NCBI RefSeq assembly: GCF_026586675.1
Contig: NZ_JAODIX010000032.1
Location: forward strand, 39,452-103,451
Reading direction: 5' to 3'
DNA from: Halorubrum yunnanense
GTDB taxonomy: Archaea; Halobacteriota; Halobacteria; Halobacteriales; Haloferacaceae
Length of the DNA stretch: 64,000 nt
Positions 6,632 to 15,730 of this stretch are shown piece by piece. Position numbers and translations under genes: made by a program. Each line of letters opens with the position of its first letter. Positions within the stretch are counted from its first letter, which is position 1. The notes under the pieces were generated by a model. The model was not told the origin of the DNA and made no database searches. It saw only the letters and a list, made by a program, of their open reading frames with translations.

Positions 6632-9600
6632 ATGCGACTGCGAACCGCTCTCACGGAGCACGAACGTCGGCGCGGCGAGCGCTATCCGGCGGAGCGTCCC
6701 ACGACCGCCGGCGCGTTCACGGGCGACGACGGCCGTCTGGTCCACGTCGGGCCCGACGGCGCCGTCCACGACTGTTCGTACTCCCTGTCGGGAGTCGGCG
6801 GGGCCGACCGCCTCCGAATGGGGATCACGGCCGGCCGCGGCGTCCGCTGGTTCGACGACCTCACGACGACGCGCCAGCACTACGACGATGACACGCCGCT
6901 CGTCGAGACGGAGTACGACGCGGGCCGATACACGGTCCACCAGTTCGACCTCGTCGTGAGCGACACACACCTCACGCACGTCGAGCTGCGCGGCGCGCCG
7001 CCCGCCGACGCCGAGCTCGTCGCCGCCTGCGCGTTCTCGCCCGACATGGTCGAGGGCCGCGTCGGCAACCTCGTCCACGAGGAGGCCGGGCCGGACGACG
7101 GGAGCGTCGTCGAGGTGTACCACCGGACCGAACACGACTTCCTCACGGCGTCGACGGGGCTCTCGGCGGCGCACGGCCAGCGGCTCCGCACAATCACGGA
7201 GCTCCTCGGCGAGGACGGGGCCGGGTTCCCCCACCGCGGGGAGATCGACCAGCGCGAGGACTCGCGGCTCACCCCCGACGTCGTCGTCCGGGCGCCCTTC
7301 GAGCGCGACGGCCGGACCGAGCGCGTCACGCTGGCGAGCCGAGCGATCGTCGACCGTCGGGAGACCCGCGAGACGGGCGACGACGCGATGGACGCGCTCT
7401 CCGAGGGGCCCGACCGCCAGCGTCGGATCGAGGAGCTCTCGCGGATCGCGACCGCCTACCCCGACGCCGCCGACCTCCGCGAGGCGGCCGCGGGCCGGGG
7501 GCCGACGGTCCCCGAGGACGTGCCGCGGCGGGACGTGATCGCGAGCGACCTCCGCGCGCTCGACCTGCTGACGGCCGAGTCCGGCGCGCGGATCGCGGCC
7601 CCCGAGTTCGACCCCTTCTACTCGACGTCCGGCGGGTACGGCTACACCTGGTTCCGCGACGAGGCGGAGACCGCGACGGCGCTCCTGAGCGCGAGCGAGG
7701 AGATCGGCCTCGACGCCGACGAGGAGCTGCTCGCGACCGCGTCGTTCTTCTGCCGCACCCAGGACGCCGACGGCTCGTGGCCCCACCGCGTGTGGGCCGA
7801 CTCCGGCAAGGTCGCCCCCGGCTGGGCGAACGCCCGGATCGAGGGCGCGAACGGGACCGCCGGCCCGAACGACCAGCTCGACCAGCCGGCCTCGGTGGTC
7901 GCGTTCCTCGCCCGGCTCCGCCGAACGAGCGACCTCCCCGAGGAGTGGCGCGAGCGGATCGACGGGACGATCGCCGACGCGGTCGCGTTCCTCCGCGAGA
8001 CGACCGAGGACGACGGGCTCCCCCGGCGGTGTCAGAACTGCTGGGAGAACGCCCTCGGGCGGTTCACCCACACCGGCGCGGCGTATCTCCGCGCGTTCGC
8101 CGCGGTCGCCCGCGCGCCGGTCGACGACGAGACGCGCGTCGCGGCGGCCGCGGCGGCCGACGACGCGCTCGCCGGGCTCGACGACCGCTGGAACCCGGAC
8201 ACCGAGCGGTTCCCGCAGCGCGCGAGCGAGGAGAGCCGCGACGACCGCGCGGACGCCAGCACCTTCGCGCTCGCCGGCGCGGCCGTCGAGTATGCGGCGC
8301 TTCGCGAGGAGCGCGCGGACGTCGACGGCGCGGTCACCGAGGGCTCGAGCGCGCCGGTCGCGACGGCCGACTTCGAGGCGTTTCTCGACCGCGTGGAGAG
8401 CCACGTGCGGAACTCGATCGAGGCGCTACACCGGGAGACGGCCGACGTCGAGGGGCTCGTCCGGTTCGTCGGCGACGACTGGCGCACGGCCGAGCAGGGC
8501 GGCGCGAAGGTCTGGTCGATCGCGACGCTGTGGGGCGTGACGGCGGCCGCCTCGCTCGGCGGACTCGTCCGCGAGCGCGACGGCGACGCGAGCCGGCTGT
8601 TCGGGGCGGCCCGCGACCTGTACGCGCTCTGTGAACCCGACGGCCCCTTCGTCAACGACGCCGGCCTCTTCGCCGAGCAGGCGTTCGACGACGGCGACCT
8701 CGACAGCGCGACGCCCGTCGGGTGGTCGCACGGACTCCGGATCGAGGCCACGGTGACGCTGGCGAAGCACGGGGCGCTGCCGGTCCCGCACGACCGACCG
8801 ACCGGGCCGGGCGAGGCGCCCCACTGGACGACCGGCCGGAAGTTCGGCGTCGGTACCCCCGCAGACCACGAGGCCGACGACCCGGTGCCGGTCTGGTTCA
8901 CGCTGACCGAGGGCGCGCTCACCGAGGCGCGCTTCCCGCGGATCGACGTGATGAACGTCCGGACGTTCGACTTCCTCGTCGCCGACCCGGAGACGGGGTA
9001 CACGATCCGGACCTTCGACGAGACGAGCCACGTGACGGCCACGGAGACCGTCGAGCGCCGCACGGAGCCGACCGTCGACGACGCCCTGGCGTACACCCAG
9101 ACGATCCGGGAGACCGGCGACGGCCACGGCCACGAGTGGACGCTCACCGTCGAGTACGCGGTCGACACCGACGGCGACGCGATCCTTGCGGACGTCGAGT
9201 TCGAGGGCGGCCGCGAGTACGACGTGTACGCCCTCGTCGACACGACGATCACGAACGTCGGCACGAACGACCGCGGCGACCGCGTGGGCGACGCCGACGG
9301 CTACCACCTCCTCGCGCGCAACGACGACGCGACCGACCGGGGCACGGGCAAGCTCGTCGACGACGACGGCGACTCCTTTGAGGTCGCGCTCGCGCTCGCG
9401 AGCGAGAGTCAGTTCGAGTGGGCCAGCGTTCTCGCGGCCGGGGGGAGAGACGCGAACGCCCTGTTCGGCGAGGGAGAGCGGGGCGAGGGCGCCGCCGAGG
9501 CGACGGGGAACGTCGTGCTCGCCGGCCTCGTCGGGAGCGGGACCGCCGTCTCCGACACGGTCGCGCTCGGCTTCGCGGAGAAGGCGGACACCGCGGCCGC

Positions 9601-11368
9601 GCTCGGCGAGGCCCGCGGCGCCATCTCGCGCGGCTTCGACGACGTCGCCGACTCGTACGTTGAGTCGTGGCGCGACTGGTTCGTCGGTCGGGAGTTCCCC
9701 GACTCGGTGACCGGCGACGCGGCGCTGGAGACCCAGTACCGCTTCGCGCTGATGACCCTCGCGGCCGTGGAGGACAAGCGGCACGACGGCGCGGGGATCG
9801 CCAGCCCGTCGGTGCCGTGGGGCGAGACTGAGTACGCCGCCGAGGACCGCGGCTACGGCTACAACTTCGTCTGGTCGCGCGACCTCTACCAGGTGTTCAC
9901 CGCGCTGATCGAGGTCGGCGAGGTCGACCGCGGCGCGAACGCCCTGGCCTACCTCTACAACACCCAGCAGGACGCGGACGGCTTCCTCCCGCAGAACACC
10001 TACATCGACGGCCGCACCCGCTGGGGCGGCGAGCAGATGGACAACATCGCGTTCCCGTCGGTGATGGCGTGGCAGCTGTACGAGCGCGGGGTCGCCCCCG
10101 ACGACGCCGACTACACCTACGACCAGGTCCGGCGCTCGCTCGGCTATATCGCGAGGAACGGCCCCGAGACGGCTCAGGAGCGCTGGGAGGAGGAGGCCGG
10201 CTTCTCGCCGTCGAGCATCGCCGCCGAGATCGCCGGGCTCGTCTGCGGCGCCGCGCTCGCGCTCGGGGAGGCCGATCGGATCGAGTCGGGCGGCAGCGGT
10301 GCGGCCGCCTTGGGCGGCGACCCGGCTCCGAACGGGCTCCGCGCAGACGCGCTCGCGTGGCTCGGGCTCGCCGACGACTGGGCCGCGCGCGTCGAGGAGT
10401 GGTGCGCGACGTCGACCGGGACCGAGCGCCACGCCGACACGCCGTACTACCTCCGGGTCACCGCCAACGGCGACCCCGAGTCCGGCCGGCCGCGGACGAT
10501 CGCCAACGACGGGCCGACCTACGACGAGCGGGAGATCGTCGACGGCGGCTTCTTGGAGCTCGTCCGGCTCGGCGTGAAGCCGGCGGACGACGAGGCGGTC
10601 CGGAACTCCGTCTCCGTCGTCGACGATTCGATCCGCGTCGACACGCCTCACGGCCCCGCGTGGTACCGCTACGTGGGCGACGCCTACGGCGAGATCGCCG
10701 CCGGCGACCCGGGCGCGCCGTGGGCGGGCACCGGCGACGGCCGCGGGCGGCTGTGGCCGATCTTCACCGGCGAGCGCGGGGAGTACGAGCTCCGCGCCCG
10801 CGCCGACGGCCCAGACGCCTTCGGCGGCACCGACGAGGACGCCCTCGAACCCGACGCACTCTTGGAGACGATGGCCGGGTTCGGCAACTCCGGGCGGATG
10901 CTCCCCGAGCAGGTGTGGGACCGCGAGCACCCGACCGACTACGGGTGGGAGTTCGGCGAGGGAACCGGGGGGGCGACCCCGCTCGCGTGGACGATGGCCG
11001 GCTACATCCGGCTCGCCCACGGCGTCGACGCCGGCGAACCGGTCGAGACGCCCGACGCGGTCCGGGGGCGTTACGTCGAGCGCGACCGGCCCGCGGGCCC
11101 CGACCTCACCGCCGCCGTCGAGTACGCGGGCGAGGACCTCGTGATCTCCGGCGAGACCGACGGCGGCGCGGTCGCGGTGTACGCCGCGAACGGCTCCACG
11201 CTGGCGACCCCCAACGACGGCGAGTACGAGGTCCGGCTCGACGCCGACCTCGACGCTGACACAGTGGTCGTCGCGGCGGCGACTCCCGGTGAGGCGGCGG
11301 ACGGCGACGAGTCGTCCCTCGGCGACTTCGCCGGCGCCGGCACGTCGGTCGAGCGGCTGCGGCTGTAG
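6632..11368 (+). CDS. Tandem double-domain GH15 glucoamylase / glucodextranase-like protein
   Basis: A 1578-residue protein containing two GH15-type units. The first (about residues 1-730) has YGYTWFRDEAETATALL near 337-353, CQNCWENALGRFTHTGAAYL near 468-487 and GLFAEQAFD near 672-680. The second (about 731-1450) begins with the family N-terminal super-beta-sandwich (HWTTGRKFGVGTP), then has YNFVWSRDLYQVFTAL near 1077-1092, RWGGEQMDN, WEEEAGFSPSSIAAEIAGL with the probable acid Glu near 1187, and MLPEQVWD with the probable base Glu near 1424. A beta-rich tail follows. Glucoamylases release glucose from non-reducing ends of alpha-glucans. No signal peptide is evident, so it is probably cytoplasmic. 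Whether both halves are active is not known; acid and base Glu candidates are visible in both. Confidence 0.9.
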   Translation: MRLRTALTEHERRRGERYPAERPTTAGAFTGDDGRLVHVGPDGAVHDCSYSLSGVGGADRLRMGITAGRGVRWFDDLTTTRQHYDDDTPLVETEYDAGRYTVHQFDLVVSDTHLTHVELRGAPPADAELVAACAFSPDMVEGRVGNLVHEEAGPDDGSVVEVYHRTEHDFLTASTGLSAAHGQRLRTITELLGEDGAGFPHRGEIDQREDSRLTPDVVVRAPFERDGRTERVTLASRAIVDRRETRETGDDAMDALSEGPDRQRRIEELSRIATAYPDAADLREAAAGRGPTVPEDVPRRDVIASDLRALDLLTAESGARIAAPEFDPFYSTSGGYGYTWFRDEAETATALLSASEEIGLDADEELLATASFFCRTQDADGSWPHRVWADSGKVAPGWANARIEGANGTAGPNDQLDQPASVVAFLARLRRTSDLPEEWRERIDGTIADAVAFLRETTEDDGLPRRCQNCWENALGRFTHTGAAYLRAFAAVARAPVDDETRVAAAAAADDALAGLDDRWNPDTERFPQRASEESRDDRADASTFALAGAAVEYAALREERADVDGAVTEGSSAPVATADFEAFLDRVESHVRNSIEALHRETADVEGLVRFVGDDWRTAEQGGAKVWSIATLWGVTAAASLGGLVRERDGDASRLFGAARDLYALCEPDGPFVNDAGLFAEQAFDDGDLDSATPVGWSHGLRIEATVTLAKHGALPVPHDRPTGPGEAPHWTTGRKFGVGTPADHEADDPVPVWFTLTEGALTEARFPRIDVMNVRTFDFLVADPETGYTIRTFDETSHVTATETVERRTEPTVDDALAYTQTIRETGDGHGHEWTLTVEYAVDTDGDAILADVEFEGGREYDVYALVDTTITNVGTNDRGDRVGDADGYHLLARNDDATDRGTGKLVDDDGDSFEVALALASESQFEWASVLAAGGRDANALFGEGERGEGAAEATGNVVLAGLVGSGTAVSDTVALGFAEKADTAAALGEARGAISRGFDDVADSYVESWRDWFVGREFPDSVTGDAALETQYRFALMTLAAVEDKRHDGAGIASPSVPWGETEYAAEDRGYGYNFVWSRDLYQVFTALIEVGEVDRGANALAYLYNTQQDADGFLPQNTYIDGRTRWGGEQMDNIAFPSVMAWQLYERGVAPDDADYTYDQVRRSLGYIARNGPETAQERWEEEAGFSPSSIAAEIAGLVCGAALALGEADRIESGGSGAAALGGDPAPNGLRADALAWLGLADDWAARVEEWCATSTGTERHADTPYYLRVTANGDPESGRPRTIANDGPTYDEREIVDGGFLELVRLGVKPADDEAVRNSVSVVDDSIRVDTPHGPAWYRYVGDAYGEIAAGDPGAPWAGTGDGRGRLWPIFTGERGEYELRARADGPDAFGGTDEDALEPDALLETMAGFGNSGRMLPEQVWDREHPTDYGWEFGEGTGGATPLAWTMAGYIRLAHGVDAGEPVETPDAVRGRYVERDRPAGPDLTAAVEYAGEDLVISGETDGGAVAVYAANGSTLATPNDGEYEVRLDADLDADTVVVAAATPGEAADGDESSLGDFAGAGTSVERLRL

Positions 11369-11378
11369 CGGACCCGCG

Positions 11379-11392
11379 ATCTTTTTAAAAGA
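11379..11392. terminator. Possible T-rich terminator between convergent genes
   Basis: The short gap between the glucoamylase stop and the convergent small gene holds TCTTTTTAAAA, giving a T-run on both strands. Archaeal termination commonly uses T-runs; no strong stem accompanies it. Confidence 0.35.
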
Positions 11393-11402
11393 GCGGCCGG
11401 AG

Positions 11403-11882
11403 TCAACCGAGCGCGGTCACGGCTATCTCGCAGGTCGCGTTCCCCTCGCCGTCGCTTCCGGCGGCGACTCCGATCGCGATCGATTCGACGATCGATCCTC
11501 GGACTCGCTCCCGCCACCCTTCGACGGCCTCCTCGTGGAGCTCGCGGCGCGTCTCGACGTCGGCGTCGGGGTGCGCCGCCGCGGTCTCGTCGGCCTCGGG
11601 GTACGCGGGGACCTCGCCGACGAGGTCTCTGGGGTCGACGTGGATCGGGGCCGGCGAGTCGGCGTCGCCCTCGCCGGTGCCGGGGACGTCTCCGTCGGCG
11701 CTGGGGACGTCCTCACCGATCGCGTGCAGCCGGGCCCGCATCCGACCCGAGAACGGCGGCGTCACGCGGAGGACGACCTCGCGGTCGCTCCGAAGGGTCG
11801 CTTCGAGGGCGCTCGCGACGTCCTCGCGGTGGACCGCGATCGACCGGATCCGGTCGGGGGTCCCCCTCTCGCCGTCACTCAT
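11403..11882 (-). CDS. Conserved haloarchaeal protein of unknown function
   Basis: A 159-residue soluble acidic protein starting MSDGERGTPDRIRSI. The N-terminal half contains a regular alpha/beta pattern (REVVLRVTPPFSGRMRARLH), followed by an acidic low-complexity stretch and a C-terminal region, GSIVESIAIGVAAG. I do not recognise a domain. The ATG at 11880-11882 overlaps the end of the upstream MutS-like gene by 8 bases, so the two are translationally linked; a GTG two codons earlier is an alternative. This coupling suggests a role connected to the ATPase, which is inference. Confidence 0.75.
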   Translation of the reverse strand: MSDGERGTPDRIRSIAVHREDVASALEATLRSDREVVLRVTPPFSGRMRARLHAIGEDVPSADGDVPGTGEGDADSPAPIHVDPRDLVGEVPAYPEADETAAAHPDADVETRRELHEEAVEGWRERVRGSIVESIAIGVAAGSDGEGNATCEIAVTALG

Positions 11883-13713
11883 GCTCACCCGTCCACTCCG
11901 CGTCCGAGAGGGTGCGCTGGACGGCCTCCTCGCCGACGGCGCCGGCGAGGTGCTCGAAGCCCGCGCGGACGCCGCGGTCGCTCGCGTTCGCGACGAGCCG
12001 CGAGACGATGAACTCCGGGGTCGACTTCCCGATCGTGCCGAAGCGGGGCTGGTAGTCGACGCGCAGCTCCAGGTCGCTCGTGAGCCCCTCCGCGAAGATC
12101 CCGTCGATCCGGGCGGCGTCGGGCAGCGGGCTCAGGTCCTCCGCGAGATGCGTGACGTACACGCCGAGCGCCCCTCGGTCGACGGTGAGCGTCACGAGCC
12201 CGTTTAAAAGGTCCGCGGCCCGCCCCGGCTCCGTGATCGCCTCGAACTCGTCGACGAGCATCAGCGTCCGCCCGTCTTCGACCAGCGGCGGGACCACCGA
12301 CTTCAGCGTCGACTCCAGCACCCCGGCGTTGAAGGAGGCGTGTCGGCGGTGGAAGACGATCCGGTCGAACGCGCCCACCTCCGCGGCCTCCGCGGGCACC
12401 GGGAGCCCCATCGACGCGAGCAGCGCGACCGCACAGACCGTTTCGAGGAGCGTCGTCTTCCCGCCCGAGTTCGCGCCCGTGAGGACGCTCACCCGGTCGC
12501 CGGTCGGCGGGGCGTCGGCGCTCGCGACGCCCGCCCCGTCGGCGAGCGAGTGCGTCCCGACCGCGTACGACACCGGCTGGACCTCGCCGGCGACGAAGAG
12601 ATTTCGGGCGTTCCGCACCGCGACCCCGTCGTCGACGAGGGTCGGCCGGACCAGGTCGCGGGCGGCCGCGAAGCGCGCGAGCGAGAGCAGGAACGCGGCG
12701 TCCGAGACGGCGGCGACCGCGCGGGCGACGTGGCCGCCCCGTTCGCCGCCTCCGCCGTCTTCGTCCCCTCCCGCACCGACCCCCCCGATCCGCTCGCGGA
12801 TGTCGGCGGCGACCGCCGCCTCGCGCTCTCCGACCGCCCCTTCCAGCTCCGCCACGAGGTCGCGGAGGGTGGCCGAGACGAAGTCGGCGGCGTCGAGCGC
12901 GTCGTCCGGGGCGACCGAGCGCACCGTCGCCGGGTCGACGCCGGTCTCGCTCGCGACGTGGTCGATCGTCGCGGCCTCCAGCGCCTCGAAGTCGCGCAGC
13001 GAGCCGTCCCGGACCGCGTCGAGCACGTCGAACGCGGAGTTCTCCAGCCCCTCGGCCGCGTCGAGCCGGTCCCGAAGGCGGTCCAGCTCCGCGTCGGCGC
13101 CGCGGGCGATCTCGATCGCGCCGTCGCCGTCGACGCTCGTCGGGTCGACCGGGCCGCGCACGTCCGCGAGCGCGTCGGCGGCGTCCCGCAAGGCGTCCGC
13201 CTCCAGGCCGCCGACCGCCTCGAACGGCCCCTCGTCCAGTCCGGCCTCCCGCAGCGCGAGGGCCGTCTCGACGGCCGCGAGGTCCGAGCCCTCGGCGTCG
13301 TCGTAGGCGTCGAACGCCTCGACGACGCGCTCCCGGTCGGCCTCGGCGAGCCCCTCCCACGCGTCCCGCGCGGCGACCACGCTATCGAGTCGGTCTTCGA
13401 CCGCGTCTCGATCGGCGAGCGGCGTCAGCACCCGGATCCGGTCGGCAGCGTGGGCCGTCACGGCGTGGCTCGCGGCCAGCGAGAGCAGGTCGTCGTACAC
13501 CGAGCGGGTGTCCCCCGTCGCGAGGACGTCCATGCCGGCCTCGCCGTTGGCCCGGCGGAGGATCCGAGTGGCTCGCCCCCGGTGGAGCCCGGCGTCGACG
13601 AGCGCCCGGACGTCGGCCGACTCGATCGCCTCGACCGCCCGCGAGGTCCCCAGCCCCGAGACGAGCCGTTCGCTCGTCTTCGGACCGATCCCCCAGTAGT
13701 CCTCGAGTCGCAT
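11875..13713 (-). CDS. MutS-family (MutS2/MutS5-like) DNA-binding ATPase
   Basis: A 612-residue protein. The N-terminus carries a helix-hairpin-helix-like DNA-binding segment (YWGIGPKTSERL, residues 5-16). The centre is a long helical region like the MutS lever/clamp. The C-terminal ATPase has Walker A GANSGGKTT near residue 410, Walker B LMLVDEFEA near 483, and VYVTHL after it. There is no mismatch-recognition domain I and no Smr nuclease domain, so it is unlike canonical MutS or bacterial MutS2; the haloarchaeal MutS5-type group is the likely home. ATG 13711-13713 was chosen because upstream residues are Arg-rich and not conserved-looking. A role in recombination or repair is inferred from family. 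Confidence 0.85.
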   Translation of the reverse strand: MRLEDYWGIGPKTSERLVSGLGTSRAVEAIESADVRALVDAGLHRGRATRILRRANGEAGMDVLATGDTRSVYDDLLSLAASHAVTAHAADRIRVLTPLADRDAVEDRLDSVVAARDAWEGLAEADRERVVEAFDAYDDAEGSDLAAVETALALREAGLDEGPFEAVGGLEADALRDAADALADVRGPVDPTSVDGDGAIEIARGADAELDRLRDRLDAAEGLENSAFDVLDAVRDGSLRDFEALEAATIDHVASETGVDPATVRSVAPDDALDAADFVSATLRDLVAELEGAVGEREAAVAADIRERIGGVGAGGDEDGGGGERGGHVARAVAAVSDAAFLLSLARFAAARDLVRPTLVDDGVAVRNARNLFVAGEVQPVSYAVGTHSLADGAGVASADAPPTGDRVSVLTGANSGGKTTLLETVCAVALLASMGLPVPAEAAEVGAFDRIVFHRRHASFNAGVLESTLKSVVPPLVEDGRTLMLVDEFEAITEPGRAADLLNGLVTLTVDRGALGVYVTHLAEDLSPLPDAARIDGIFAEGLTSDLELRVDYQPRFGTIGKSTPEFIVSRLVANASDRGVRAGFEHLAGAVGEEAVQRTLSDAEWTGEHE

Positions 13714-13813
13714 ACGTCGTGGTGTCCCCCCGGCGTCTTGGCGTTTTCGTCGCCGGGACCGCTCGCTCGCCCCGGCCGCCAGCGTCAAACCCCGCCGGTC
13801 GCTACGAGGCTCC

Positions 13814-14488
13814 ATGGCGACGGAACTCGCGGACGGAGTGTGGCGGTTCGAGCTGCGCGGCGTCAGCGCCTACCTCGTCGACGACGGCGCCCCCGCGCTC
13901 GTCGACGCCGGGACGCCGTGGGAGGAGGCGGCGATCCGAGAGGGGGTCGCCGAGGCCGGCGTCGCCCTCGCGGACGTCGAGCGGGTGCTGCTGACCCACT
14001 ACGACCTCGACCACGTCGGGACTCTCGCGGCGCTGACGCCGGAGCTCGACGCCACCGTGTACACCGGCGCGTTCGACGCGGCGCTCCTCCGGGGCGAGCG
14101 GTCGCCGCCGTGGCGGAACCACAAAGGCGCGCTCCAGCGGGTCGCCGGCCTGTTCACGACGCTGCCGGAGTTAGCGGTCGAGGCCGTCGCCGACGGCGAG
14201 CGGCTCGGCTCGTTCACCGCCTACCACACGCCCGGTCACACGCCCGGTCACGTCGCGTACGTGAGCGAAGATCTGGGCGTCGGACTGCTGGGGGACCTCG
14301 TCTCGGAGTCCGACGGCGCGCTGGAGCCCTCCGAGTGGGTCATCAGCTACGACACGGACGCGGTCTTGGAGAGCATCCGGGACCTCGCCGACCGCGCCCC
14401 CCCGTTCGAGGTCGCCTGCGTCGGCCACGGGAACCCCCTCTCGTCGGGCGGGAGCGAGGCGCTCTCGGCGCTCGCCGAGCGGATCTGA
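13814..14488 (+). CDS. MBL-fold metallohydrolase (glyoxalase II-like)
   Basis: A 224-residue metallo-beta-lactamase fold protein. Metal-binding motifs are THYDLDH near residue 60, TPGHTPGH near 140, GDLV near 160 and GHGNPL near the C-terminus. The family hydrolyses thioesters, lactams or phosphoesters; the substrate cannot be assigned. It is transcribed divergently from the MutS-like gene across a 100-base gap. It is cytoplasmic and of standard length for a single-domain MBL protein. Confidence 0.9.
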   Translation: MATELADGVWRFELRGVSAYLVDDGAPALVDAGTPWEEAAIREGVAEAGVALADVERVLLTHYDLDHVGTLAALTPELDATVYTGAFDAALLRGERSPPWRNHKGALQRVAGLFTTLPELAVEAVADGERLGSFTAYHTPGHTPGHVAYVSEDLGVGLLGDLVSESDGALEPSEWVISYDTDAVLESIRDLADRAPPFEVACVGHGNPLSSGGSEALSALAERI

Positions 14489-14520
14489 GGTAAAAACTCG
14501 ACCGGTCCCGCGACGCCGAC

Positions 14521-15669
14521 CTACCTGGACTGCTTGTAGATCAGGTTCCGCTGGATGTCGTTGGCGCCCTCGTAGATCACCGGGATGCGCACGTCGCGGT
14601 AGACGCGGGCGATCCGGCGGTCGGTCAGGATCGAGCGGCCGCCGTGGAGCTTCATCCCCCTCTCGGCGCAGTCGGTGGCGACCTCGGTGGATTTGGTCTT
14701 CGCCAAGGCGGCCCAGTAGCCCGCGTCCTCGTTGTCCGCGACCTTCTCGCAGGCGCGCCAGTTGAGCGCGCGCGCCGACTCGAAGCCGATCCGCATGTCG
14801 GAGAGGGTGTGTTGGACGGCCTGGAACTCGTTGACGGTGCGCCCGAAGGCGTTGCGGTCGTGGACGAACTCCTCGGCCTCCTCGATGGCCGCGGCGGCGA
14901 GCCCGAGCCCGTGTCCGCCGACGATCACGCGGCCGTGGTTGAAGAAGTCGGCGAGCACGTAGAAGCCGCCGCCCTCGCTGCCGACGACGTTCTCCTCGGG
15001 GACGAAGCAGTCCTCGAAGACGATGTGGCCCTGCTTGGAGGCGCGCATCCCCATCTTCTCGGGAATGTGCTCCGCCTCGTAGCCGTCCGAGTCGGTCTCG
15101 ACGATGAACAGGGTGTAGTTAGAGTAGCGGTCCTCGCTCTCGCCGGTCTTGGCGTAGACGGTGAGCCAGTCGGCCTCAACCGCGTTGCCGACCCAGTACT
15201 TCTCGCCGGTGAGTTCGTACCCGCCGTCGACCTTCTCCGCCTTCGTCGTCATCCCCGCGAGGTCCGAGCCGGTCTCGGGCTCCGAGACGGCGAGCCCGGA
15301 GATCTGGTCGTTCTCCGCGACCGGGCGGAGGTACTCCTCCTTCTGTGCGTCGGTGCCGTACTGCTCGACCATCTCGGCGCCGAAGCTCGCGAGCTGGAGC
15401 GTGAGCGCGATGCCGGCGTCGGCGCGGTAGAACTCCTCCGCGATCGCGAGCACCTGCGCGAGGTCGAACCCCTTGCCCCCGTACTCCTCGCCGATGTCCT
15501 GCGCGACGAGGCCGGCGTCCATCCCCGCCTCCAGCACCTCCCACGGGTACTCGCCGGAATCGTAGTACGACTCCGCGTTCGGTGCGATGTGCTCGTCGGC
15601 GAACTCGCGGGCCTGGGCCTTCACGTCGCGCGCGTGCTCCGGCACGATGCTGTCGTCGAGTAGATCCAT
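14521..15669 (-). CDS. Acyl-CoA dehydrogenase
   Basis: A 382-residue flavoenzyme that oxidises acyl-CoA to 2-enoyl-CoA with an electron-transfer flavoprotein as acceptor. It starts MDLLDDSIVPEHARD at ATG 15667-15669. Family signatures are AVSEPETGSDLAGM, GNAVEADW, FGRTVNEFQAVQHTL, LHGGRSIL and IYEGANDIQRN, which contains the usual catalytic Glu. Length is standard. It follows the MenE-like ligase by 61 bases on the same strand, so it could be co-transcribed, but acyl-CoA dehydrogenases are numerous in haloarchaea and the chain-length preference is unknown. Confidence 0.93.
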   Translation of the reverse strand: MDLLDDSIVPEHARDVKAQAREFADEHIAPNAESYYDSGEYPWEVLEAGMDAGLVAQDIGEEYGGKGFDLAQVLAIAEEFYRADAGIALTLQLASFGAEMVEQYGTDAQKEEYLRPVAENDQISGLAVSEPETGSDLAGMTTKAEKVDGGYELTGEKYWVGNAVEADWLTVYAKTGESEDRYSNYTLFIVETDSDGYEAEHIPEKMGMRASKQGHIVFEDCFVPEENVVGSEGGGFYVLADFFNHGRVIVGGHGLGLAAAAIEEAEEFVHDRNAFGRTVNEFQAVQHTLSDMRIGFESARALNWRACEKVADNEDAGYWAALAKTKSTEVATDCAERGMKLHGGRSILTDRRIARVYRDVRIPVIYEGANDIQRNLIYKQSR

Positions 15670-15730
15670 GACCGACCTGCGGGCTCCGCGGTCAAAACGT
15701 TCGTGAAACAACGAGAAATGTCGGGAGGGT

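Noticed and set aside
6521..8404. N-terminal extension of the amylase frame to 1327 residues
   Set aside because: The extra 628 residues are antisense to the glucoamylase and show no GH13-related domain. ATG 6518-6520 gives the normal protein.
8426..11020. 864-residue minus-strand ORF inside the glucoamylase
   Set aside because: It is the reverse frame of the GH15 gene, with no recognisable domain and biased to Val, Gly, Arg and Ala.
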